The notes under the pieces: model-generated
Seen by the model: the letters and a program-made list of their open reading frames with translations, nothing else
The model's database searches: none
Told to the model about the DNA's origin: nothing
Assembly: GCF_036669915.1 (NCBI RefSeq)
Contig: NC_089325.1
Coordinates: forward strand, 5,787,400 to 5,851,399
Reading direction: 5' to 3'
Length of the DNA: 64,000 bases
From: Pocillopora verrucosa
Taxonomy: Eukaryota; Cnidaria; Anthozoa; Scleractinia; Pocilloporidae
Translations under genes and position numbers: made by a program
Shown: positions 47,143-62,644 of the stretch, piece after piece
Layout: each line of letters starts with the position of its first letter
How positions within the stretch are numbered: the first letter of the stretch is position 1

Positions 47143-47262
47143 GCTCTGGTTCTCCTTCAAAATGCATACTAATTTTTCGCCTTCTACAAAAGATTACCGT
47201 GGAGAAGAGTAACTGAATGAGTCTAAGAACTAATTTTTCGCTGCCCTGCCTTTCGGCGGGGC
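47143..47262 (+). pseudogene. U5: U5 snRNA copy 17, altered loop I
   Basis: Full-length B body, but loop I is GCCTTCTAC and the stem is AATTTTT / AAAAGATT. The B-type upstream region is missing: the arm carries a deletion here relative to the left arm, and no CCCAYWTGC is at -58. It is probably dead. Confidence 0.72.
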
Positions 47263-47401
47263 TACTAACTTGAAACAGCAGTTTCAGGAAGGAATTTTTC
47301 CTCGTTACAGCGAAGCAGTTAAACGCCCTACCATTTGATATGCATATTGTAAGACGTACGACTACGTTCCAATTGCTGTAGCTCGAATATGTTACGCTAA
47401 C

Positions 47402-47500
47402 TGATACTTTCGATTTTCAATGAAAGATTTCCGTCGAGAGGAGGAAATAAATGAGTACTTTAGACTATCAATTCGTCACCCTACATGTCGTAAGGGGCTC
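47402..47500 (+). pseudogene. Class C U5-like relic 5
   Basis: TGATACTTTCGATTTTCAAT, GAAAGATTTCCGTCGAGAGG, TGAGTACTTTAGACTATCAA and TTCGTCACCCTACATGTCG. It is the mirror of relic 1. Confidence 0.6.
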
Positions 47501-47744
47501 CATTTCATAAATGAAATAATTTTAGAAGAAAGGGACCACGTGTCTATAAACATTACTTCAGTCTTGTTCGCTCTCATCGTTTTTCTGGAAACATTACCTA
47601 TTGCAAGACACCGCCTGACGGCGTTTCTTTTAACTTCAAGGCTCTCACATATCTTGTTGCGCACGCGCATTAAGGATAAATATAAACCCCACTTGCGTGA
47701 GCGAGTCATCCTCGACATACTGCTTTACATCCGTCTTACAGATC

Positions 47745-47863
47745 ACTCTGGTTTTCCTTCATAACGCACAAATCTTTCGCCTTTTACTAAAGATTTCCGT
47801 GGAGGAGAACAGTTGAATGAGTCTATAGACCAATTTTTTTGTCGCCCTGCTTAGCGGCGGGGC
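47745..47863 (+). ncRNA. U5: U5 snRNA copy 18, type A, complete
   Basis: ACTCTGGTTTTCCTTCATAA, loop I intact, CCAATTTTTTTGTCG and GCCCTGCTTAGCGGCGGGGC. The PSE-like CCCACTTGC at 47688-47696 is at -57, and the NRF-1-like TGCGCACGCGCA is at 47658-47669. It is the mirror of copy 5. Confidence 0.91.
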
Positions 47864-48317
47864 CCCTTAGAGAAATGGATAAAGTTTTCATGGAACTAGA
47901 TCTCAATTCGTGATCAACCACCAGCAGTTCAAGAAGGTGCTTTTGGGGGCTAACATCTGCAGCTAGCTCAGTCACTTGCAAAATTTTTAGAGGAGAAAAA
48001 AAGCAAAGTCGAGAAGACTTAAACCTGCGAAGAGAGGGAAGGTTTATTTCTTTTTCCTTCATTCCATGGCGTAAATCTCTTCAATGTGTGCAATGTAGGG
48101 AACATTATACCTACCATGCTCCCAGTTGAAATGAACGTACTGCAATGATATTTAATGAACAACAATAACCTGATGTCTGAGAAATAACAATAGGGATGAA
48201 TTTATTTTCAGGCGTCTTGCGTCTTAAAGACAATTCAGCGCGTGGGAGGGCTTTGCGGACTCGGCGCCTCTGATCTCATACCAAACGGCGAGGCGGCATT
48301 CGCTGCAAAGATCGATT

Positions 48318-48390
48318 TAGAGCCGGCGACACACTTGGCGATTTTTTACGCCAGGTGTGTCCGGTGCGGCGATTGGGGTTTTCGCCGATC
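48318..48390. repeat. Short copy of the GCCGGCGACACAC repeat
   Basis: GAGCCGGCGACACACTTGGC and CGCCAGGTGTGTCCGGTGCG face each other. This is the mirror of 38010-38085 inside the right arm. Confidence 0.6.
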
Positions 48391-48946
48391 TGCCACGTCT
48401 TGTTTCAGTCTTGTGGACCTCTAGGATGTTTGTTTAGAGTCTGAAGGATGCAAGAAGCCACATGCACTAGTGAAGGAATTTTAGCCATCGAGAGATTGGT
48501 CTCTCATTCCTGCCTAAAGATGATCTTGCACAATAATGGAGTCTACTTTTTTCGTCTCTACAAATTTCGCATCTAACTAAGCTTGCTACAGATTTTGACT
48601 CCCACAAGCGACGTCAGAGCGGGTTCGACGATCCTTCAACCGCCGTTGGTCACTGATGAATGTATTTATTTTGTTCTTTCGTTAGCCCACGTGGTTTCTT
48701 GCATCCTTCGTGATTTCAAGTTCGACCAGCACGCTTCTAGTCCACAGGCTTGAAGGTTGTCCTATGATAATCCTTTCCCCAACTGTTTGGCATCAGATCA
48801 GAGGCGCCGAATTCGCTTAGTGCTCCCGCGCTGAAATTTTTTGATAGTAAGTAATGCCCTCGTCTGATCCCTATAAAGCTTAAGAAGAAATATTATGCAT
48901 GGCTATCACGAGTTTCTATCAAAAACTAATTTCACTTCTCATGATG

Positions 48947-49064
48947 GCCCCGCCTCAAGGCAGGGCAACAAAAAATTGGTTTACAGACTCATTCGACTGT
49001 TCTCCTCCACGGAAATCTTTAGTAAAAGGCGAAAGATTTATGCGTGATGAAGGAAAACCAGAGT
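48947..49064 (-). ncRNA. U5: U5 snRNA copy 19, type A, complete, hybrid junction gene
   Basis: The RNA body and downstream flank match copy 4 in inverted orientation (3' hairpin loop TTGAGG, then ATCATGAGAAGTGAAATTAG). The upstream flank matches that of copy 8 in direct orientation (AGTTGTACCTAACAGAGGTC). The gene therefore sits on the seam between the inverted and direct blocks. The PSE-like CCCACTTGC (complement of 49114-49122) is at -58, and the NRF-1-like TGCGCATGCGCA is at 49141-49152. Confidence 0.9.
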
Positions 49065-49327
49065 TACTAGCAAGTTGTACCTAACAGAGGTCTGTTGAAG
49101 ATGACTCGCTCACGCAAGTGGGGTTTATATTTATCCTTTATGCGCATGCGCACCGAGTTCTAAGATATGTGAAAGCCTTGACGAAGCATCGTAAAATTTG
49201 TGTAGAAACACGGGAGGTATCCGACAATAGATAATGTTCCCAGGAAAACGATCAGAACGAACAAGACTGAAGAAACGTTTACAGACTTGCTTTCTTTCCT
49301 GTCAGCTTTATATTATTTATGATATAA

Positions 49328-49433
49328 AGCCCCAACAACATGCAAGGTGACGAATTTATGGTTTAAAGTACTCATTTATTTCCTCCTCTCGACGGAAATC
49401 TTCTGTGGAAAAACGAAAGTACCAGTCAGCTTA
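49328..49433 (-). pseudogene. Class C U5-like relic 6
   Basis: GACTGGTACTTTCGTTTTTC, CACAGAAGATTTCCGTCGAG, AGGAGGAAATAAATGAGTAC and TTCGTCACCTTGCATGTTG on the minus strand. It is the direct duplicate of relic 2. Confidence 0.55.
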
Positions 49434-49565
49434 ACATATTTGAGCTAAAGCAATTGGAACATGCCTGTACATGTACGTACGTATTACATCTTAGGGAAAA
49501 CACCTATCTAAACCTTCCCTTGGTTTTGCCTTTCTAATCATTTCATATTATTTTTCCAATTGATA

Positions 49566-49685
49566 GCCCCGCCGAAAGGCAGGGCAGCGAAAAATTAGTT
49601 GTAAGACTCATTCAGTTGCTCTCCTCCACGGTAATCTTTAGTAAAAGGCGAAAGATTAATACGCATTTTGAAGGAGAACCAGAGT
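49566..49685 (-). ncRNA. U5: U5 snRNA copy 20, type B body with type A upstream region
   Basis: The body is type B (GGTTCTCCTTCAAAATGCG, AAAGATTACCGTGGAGGAGA). Upstream, however, it carries the type A region: CAGACCTCTGTTACGTACAA and CCCACTTGC (complement of 49735-49743) at -58. The type A tract changes into type B sequence at TGCGCAATTTATGGAGTGCG, so this is a recombinant. Confidence 0.9.
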
Positions 49686-50651
49686 GACTAACAACTTGTA
49701 CGTAACAGAGGTCTGTTGAAGATGACTCGCTCACGCAAGTGGGGTTCACATTTATCCTCTGTGCGCCTGCGCAATTTATGGAGTGCGCATGCACATCATC
49801 GTCCTAAAGAAGTCGAAAGCCCCCGGAAAAATCTTGGTTACCCTGGTTTAGAGTATTTCTCTTGTTCCAAATATGGTTATGGTTGTTTTGGCATTTTATA
49901 GATGAAATTGTAGTCTGTGCAAGGCAAGCACACCAAAAAAAAGTGGGGTTCAGACAAAAGAAAAAGAGTATCAGCGCCTGTCAGCAGCAAACATTACACG
50001 TCTTTGTTGATTATTCTAATAAATGAAGTTCGATACATGCCGTGTTCGGCGATAAGTGAGCGTAAAGTAAAATAATTTATGCATAATAAATGTATCCACA
50101 GAGGTAAAAATGTGTGATAGCCGGCAAGTAACATTGTCCCAATCCACACACTTGATAGGTTCTTCGAGAAGTGTCCGAATTGTTATGTTTAACAAGCCGC
50201 CGCAGACTAACCTGTCCACCATTAGGACATGCTAATATTCCTCGTTTATATGGCTTCTGCCAGTTCTTTGTATGATTCATTTCCTTTATGCCGACCGGAA
50301 ACAATGAATTGCACTCTCAGTGCTGCAGACAAACTTCCTCACCCTTCCCCCTAACCCAGTATTTAAAATTTCTCTATACCAACAATTTGTACTATTACAG
50401 CAAGGAGTTTCCAGATGGTTGACTGGTAATCGTGGGTGCGGAACGGGTGTAAAAGAGGTCGGAATTAGAATGCGAGCAATTCTTCATTTTCGGCCTGGTC
50501 CGTCGCGCGAGTAAAAAACTCAGCAAAAAATAAAATTGATGTTAGCGAACTGCGCAGAAGTCATCAATCCCAGAGTTCCACGCAGTGCTAACATAATGTC
50601 AACAATTATCTAACTTTTGGGTGAGGCAACATCAAATAACTTCGATTAGAC

Positions 50652-50729
50652 GCCCCGCCACCAGGCAGGGCTACGAAAAATTGGTCTTTAGACTCATAAA
50701 CTCTCTCCTCCACGAAAATCTTTAGTAAA
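50652..50729 (-). pseudogene. U5: U5 snRNA copy 21, 5' part missing
   Basis: The 3' hairpin (GCCCTGCCTGGTGGCGGGGC), Sm site and stem are present up to TTTACTAAAGATTTTCGTGG. The sequence then leaves U5 inside loop I. Confidence 0.78.
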
Positions 50730-50963
50730 CGCAGTGAAACACTTTGCCAACAAGGGAAGATAGAAACGAGTTCGAGATTGGATGCAAGCAAGAGGCGCTT
50801 GGGCGCACACCGCAGAGACGGAAATCGTTACGCTGATCCCACATAAAGTATTTACAGACAAGAAGGAGATAGGAGAAGACCAAAGGTATGCACAGGAGTT
50901 CCTCTGAATAGAAACCGAAGGAGATGGTGCAAGGAAGTGATACTTGTTCCGCTTCTTAAGATG

Positions 50964-51081
50964 GCCCCGCCGAAAGGCAGGACGATGAAAAATTAGTTTA
51001 TAGACTCATTCAGTTTTTCTCCTCCACGGAAATCTTTAGTAAAAGGCGAAAGATTTGTACGTTTTGAAGGAAAACCAGAGC
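50964..51081 (-). ncRNA. U5: U5 snRNA copy 22, type A, complete but diverged upstream
   Basis: GCTCTGGTTTTCCTTCAAAA, loop I intact, Sm region CTAATTTTTCATCG and hairpin GTCCTGCCTTTCGGCGGGGC. The PSE-like CCCACTTGC (complement of 51131-51139) is at -58, followed by GCGTTGGCGTACCG, more changed than in other copies. The NRF-1-like TGCGCATGCGCA is at 51192-51203. Confidence 0.85.
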
Positions 51082-51659
51082 TATCGTTAACGAAGATGTG
51101 ACAGCGGTATGTCGAAAACGGTACGCCAACGCAAGTGGGAACAATCTCGAACCCAGATCCTTTCTTCTTCTTGGTCTTTTGCCTATGGGCATGCGCATGC
51201 GCATCAACCGATGACAATATTGTATCGAAAATGAAGGCGAACTACTACTTATCTTGTGAAAATTTCTTATACGATGCAGTTGATTTCTGAGTAGACTCTT
51301 AATACATTTCCCTCGCTTACATAGTGCATGGTGCTCCAAATAATTTTCCTTGGGAGGAATACTCACGAATACTATCAAGACACTTCATCAAGTAGTTCCT
51401 TAGATAGTGACTCCAGGAATAGTTACAAAAAGGAAAGAAACTCATTCAGTTGCTCTCAGAGAAGTCTACAGTTATTAACAAAATCACAATATATTGGTGT
51501 TGTTTTTGGCTCATGACAAACTATCACTGGCATTAGTTTTTTTAGATGAAACTAAAGAGCAGGCGATAAAACTACTCGTTCTGATATAGGAACATGTTCG
51601 TATGCAGGATGATATCAAAATTATCGGAGCATTTTCCAAGCAACTATACAAACTCTCTA
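51082..51659. other. Gene-free spacer after the U5 cluster
   Basis: Apart from the upstream elements of U5 copy 22 (to about 51205), nothing was recognised here. Short open frames have no family resemblance. Confidence 0.5.
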
Positions 51660-52281
51660 AGTGCAGTGAGGGTCACCAGACACCAACTTCGTTGGGGAAT
51701 CGAACCCCACCTCCTAAAAATTAGCCACAACCACACCAAAAATTCAACGTACACACTCCCTGCTACTGCTAACGCAAAAACAAAACACTAATAAAACAAT
51801 TACGTAAAACAAGAGAAGGCATGGCAAAAGCATTATTACAAAACAATTGTAACAGCTTGAAAGGACGGAAGATGAGAGCAGTAAGCACCACGATTACCAT
51901 CTATGACAACACTCGGATTGCTTCCTCTTTGGAACCGCAAAGAGGAGGAGTGGAGTAGAACGTTTCTTTAACTCAGCGGCAATGATCGCAGCCGTGGGAA
52001 CCACTGACCTCGAAGAGGCTTGTTTTGGTCGGAGGTTTTTCCTGGTGACTGTAATGAAGCCGTCCAAGGAGTCCTCGACCTCGGCAGACGACGAAGAAGA
52101 AGCTTCAATACTGACGATATCAATCACCATATTTTCACTACTATTATCATTAATGTTTTTACTATTACTGTTGTTACTAGTTTTGCTTACACTAATATTA
52201 TTATCAACATTATTTGGAGAACTTCGAGAAATGTCCGCTGAGGGTCCCCTAACCCCCTCGGGACACCAACAACTATACTAG
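51660..52281 (-). mobile_element. Retroelement copy B, fragment
   Basis: This shares CAACTTCGTTGGGGAATCGA and the ACCACACCAAAAATT region with copy A. It also has a protein segment (VPTAAIIAAELKKRSTP here, VPTAALLAAELLKRTTP in copy A) on the minus strand. It keeps neither the tail nor the upstream end of copy A and is broken. It lies just upstream of the SEC61 promoter. Confidence 0.55.
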
Positions 52282-52482
52282 TAAGGCTTACAGTTCCTGT
52301 CTGAGCTAGCACATTTTGTGTTCCGGTCTCCAAAGAGCCTGGGAACTAATGACGTAAAAGCTTGCGCATTGCGTGTTTCGTCCTCTTCTTCAGTAGCTGT
52401 GGCCATTGTCTGACCACAGTTGAATTTCTTATTTCATTCCATCGAGGCCGCCAATCTTTTGGCCAGAAAAAAATTTATAAAA
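52282..52482 (+). promoter_or_regulatory. SEC61 alpha promoter and 5' UTR region
   Basis: About 200 bases separate retroelement copy B from the start codon. A CRE-like TGACGTAA is near 52350, and a GCCGCCAATCTTTTGGCC stretch is near 52449. The transcription start cannot be placed from sequence. Confidence 0.4.
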
Positions 52483-60030
<7,548 letters not shown>

Positions 60031-61541
60031 ACAAGCCATTCTGCACTGTATCAACTATCCCATAAAATTACCACTGTACTTAATATCCAGCCTAAGAATG
60101 GAAGTTTTTTTCTCTCTTGAATTCTGTTTATTTTGTGATTGAAAAATGAATTTTCACCTTGTATTAGCTTATTTGTACTCTTGTAAGTTAAAGATTAATC
60201 TCAAAAGGACAGTAGCAGCAACAGCAACAACAGGGGCCATCAAACTAGAACTTTGATGGTTAAATTTCTTACAATAAGCTACAATAAATGTATTTTCTGC
60301 TCCAATTGAGAGATATCTCCTTGTCCACTTACCTTTTGGACGTTTATTGTGTGAAGAAAGGATTCAAAGATTTCTCCCAAAGATGATCTTAAAATACCTG
60401 CTTATTTTATTTGTATTTTTCATTGAGTCCTTTCAATATTTTGGGATGCTCCACTTTTATTCATTTCAGACTAGGCAAATGTCAGAAATTTTCATTTAGG
60501 AAAACTGCTCAAAAGATTTGCTATTTTAGTGAGACATTAAAATTTTATCAGCAGAGATAATTTTGCCATCCCATTAACCAGGCTCAACTGTACAAAAAAA
60601 TTGGCGGCTGACCTCGTGGCTATACATGGACTTGTAAAGTTTTTCTTCCTTTTCTATTTTATTAAATTTTATGGCCAACTTCCTTTTCAAAGCAGGGTTG
60701 TAGGGTGTGTTTCCTCTTCACTGTCTTTCCTTGTTTTTATGTGTTTGAGGTGAATGGCCAGGCTCCCTTGAAAGTGGTGCAATGCCTGGTGGCATGAGAG
60801 AGGCAGCAATAAGAAAGACTGTGAAAGAAAGGCTTGGTGAAGAGTACTGGAAGGTACTCTGCATTATGAATATTCGCTTGGTTAGAAGATGGTATAATTT
60901 CTCATACAGTATTTCACTTTGCAAATTGTGACTAGGGTCGTTGCAGTAGATACTTAAATTTCAATATTATCTGCCTTTATTGTATTTCGATACTGGTTAA
61001 TGGAAGGTTCGTTTTGCAAAGATTAAAAGTGATATTCGCATCTCACCCACATAAATAAATAAACAAATAAAGTGCCTTGTGTGAATCCAAGTGATCTGGT
61101 TTATTGTGTATAGAGACTGTAGTGGTAACTTTTTCATTAATTCCTTATCCAGTAGGTCTTCAGGACCTAAACTTCTGTAGTTGCATTTTTCCTTTCCAAG
61201 CTACACGTATATGGCAAATTCGTGGAACGTTAGAAATTAAAGAGGAGTCGACCTGGGTCTCTTGGGCGCATGTGCAATATTAAGACAAAAGATTATTAGC
61301 AGTAGCCCATGTACGCAGTATACGGCGATTCTGTCATCATACTCGTAGCAGTGAATTGGGTCAGTTCTCCCTCAAAGAAAAAAATGTGTACTTCGATTTT
61401 CCTGAATTTCCTTTACTGAGGAGTATATGAGTTTCTTATACGCACGCGTACACATAGATTTAAAGATGTGAATTATTAATTATCCCACAACCTCGGTGGT
61501 TGATAAGAGTTTATATATAGTCTCGTCCTTGTATCTTTTTG
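60031..61541. other. SEC61 3' UTR and gene-free spacer
   Basis: The poly(A) signal AATAAA is at 60283-60288. No gene is recognised beyond it. A retroelement tail fragment is at 60738-60800. Confidence 0.5.
60738..60800 (-). mobile_element. Retroelement tail fragment
   Basis: GGCCAGGCTCCCTTGAAAGT and GGTGCAATGCCTGG match the 3' end of retroelement copy A (GGCCAGGCTCCCGTGAGGGC, GGTGCAATGCCTG). Only the terminal part is present, as in 5'-truncated non-LTR copies. Confidence 0.5.
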
Positions 61542-61675
61542 GCTTGGCTAAATCTAAGTAGAGTAGTTAACTTAAATGGAAGCATGTGCGATAGCACATG
61601 CTTCTAGTAGTAACCCATCAAGCTCAGAAATTGAGCTTTGCAATTTTTGCAGTCCTGCTAAGAGCTCAGCAGGGC
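61542..61675 (+). ncRNA. Candidate Sm-class small RNA, unassigned
   Basis: Three hairpins follow each other: GAAGCATGTGC/GCACATGCTTC with a GATA loop (61579-61604), AAGCTCA/TGAGCTT (620-626/632-638) and CCTGCT/AGCAGG (654-659/668-673). The motif AATTTTTG (61642-61649), an Sm-site sequence, lies between hairpins two and three, four bases before the last, a layout like the 3' end of U4. I do not recognise U1, U2, U4, U6, U7, U11, U12 or their atac forms. The 5' end is a guess, placed 58 bases after CCCACAACC (61484), a poor PSE match. This could be chance or a repeat. Confidence 0.3.
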
Positions 61676-62468
61676 AATAATGAAGAAAACAAAAGCCGTG
61701 AGATAGCAGGATTACGTGGTCGATGCCCGTTGGTTATATGACATGATTCCAAATATCGTGGACTTTCTGGCTGCTCCTAACACTTGACATTCTGATGATA
61801 CAGTTTCAAATTTCTGAGAATCACTCTTTTAACCCGGCTGGTTCACAGGATTAATGATAGAAGTAGATTAAACATTTCTACGGGTTATTTTTCGGAGTAT
61901 AAGGAAATAGGTTATCACGCTGAACAAAGCCTTGTGCAGATAACAACCTCGAAAAGTTTGTTACAAACCTTTTTCGTAACGATTGTCATAAACTTTTGTA
62001 TCAGATGATGACATTTCGTAAACAGCAGCAAGTTTGTTGGAGCAAGTCGACCTCAATCTAATAAAACTTCCGACAGCATCAAATTCGAATCTCATACAAC
62101 TCTTCCTTTTCGTTCAACATGCACGACGTAAAAGTGATAAACACAATTTTCAAAGAAAAGAAACGGAGCGGGAGTCACATGACAAGCCTTGCTTTCGCCT
62201 TAGTCTCCTTGTAAAAGACCCTTTCTATAAGTTCAAGACAGTTGTTATCGCGCATGTCAAAGGTACAAGTGCATGTCCTCTCCATAGTTTCAATCGACGG
62301 TTTCTGTAGCACTGAAGACGATTAAGAAACGTATCAATCGCAGATGATAATAAATTTTCGTATGGTGATTGGAAAAAGCAAAACCTCGAGAACTATTGGA
62401 ACCGTTGTAAAACTTCTCATTCGAAAACGAATCTTTTGACTTGCGTGCTTTGTTTCCACCTTATTCGT

Positions 62469-62477
62469 CCCACATGC
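62469..62477 (+). promoter_or_regulatory. PSE-like element of the solitary U5 gene
   Basis: CCCACATGC starts exactly 58 bases before the RNA start at 62527. The same element and spacing occur at the complete cluster copies, although the rest of this upstream region has changed. Confidence 0.65.
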
Positions 62478-62526
62478 CTCGAGTCTGCCCGGTCATTCAT
62501 TTAGTCATCTCAAATTTGTCATGGTA

Positions 62527-62644
62527 ACTCTGGTTTTCCCTCATTACGCACAAATCTTTCGCCTTTTACTAAAGATTTCCGTGGAGGAGAACACTCGAAT
62601 GAGTCTCTAATTCAATTTTTCGTCGCCCTGCCTTCAGGCGGGGC
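62527..62644 (+). ncRNA. U5: U5 snRNA copy 23, type A, solitary
   Basis: ACTCTGGTTTTCCCTCATTA, loop I intact, GAACACTCGAATGAGTCTCT, TCAATTTTTCGTCG and GCCCTGCCTTCAGGCGGGGC. It lies 11.4 kb past the cluster, beyond SEC61. The upstream PSE-like element at 62469-62477 is at -58. It is a complete gene by all visible criteria. Confidence 0.9.

Larger units (their letters stand above)
45677..49055. repeat. U5: Right arm of the large inverted duplication
   Basis: This is the reverse complement of 37345-40904. Gene order is mirrored: copies 14, 15, 16, 17 and 18 on plus and copy 19 on minus correspond to copies 9, 8, 7, 6, 5 and 4. Its inner end abuts retroelement copy A, and its outer end falls inside U5 copy 19. 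Confidence 0.88.
49064..50325. repeat. U5: Direct duplicate of 39838-41155
   Basis: Same orientation and order: type A upstream region, class C relic, type B U5, then the spacer ending near TTGCACTCTCAGT. It is clearly more diverged than the inverted arms are from each other. Confidence 0.75.
35278..51081. repeat. U5: U5 snRNA gene cluster with tandem and inverted units
   Basis: Twenty-two U5 genes, variants and fragments lie on both strands, plus six class C relics. Order and strand: 35278+ (broken), 35899+, 36200+ (broken), 37337+, 38525-, 39125- (variant), 39616- (broken), 39720-, 40397-, 41574+, 43159-, 43727-, 44495- (broken), 46067+, 46751+, 46924+ (broken), 47143+ (variant), 47745+, 48947-, 49566-, 50652- (broken), 50964-. 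Identity rests on the universally conserved U5 loop I (CGCCTTTTACTAAAGAT), the flanking stem, the Sm site AATTTTT and a GC-rich 3' hairpin, total 117-120 bases as in human U5 (about 116). Open reading frames in this stretch are read-through of these RNA genes. Confidence 0.93.

Noticed and set aside
35278-51081. CRISPR-like or satellite array
   Set aside because: Units are 118 bases at irregular spacing on both strands with U5 structure, not short repeats with spacers, and the genome is eukaryotic.
61542-61675. U2 or U4 snRNA gene
   Set aside because: GGCTAAATCTAAGTAGAGTA recalls U2 and the Sm-hairpin end recalls U4, but neither the U2 branch-site region nor the U4 5' domain is present.
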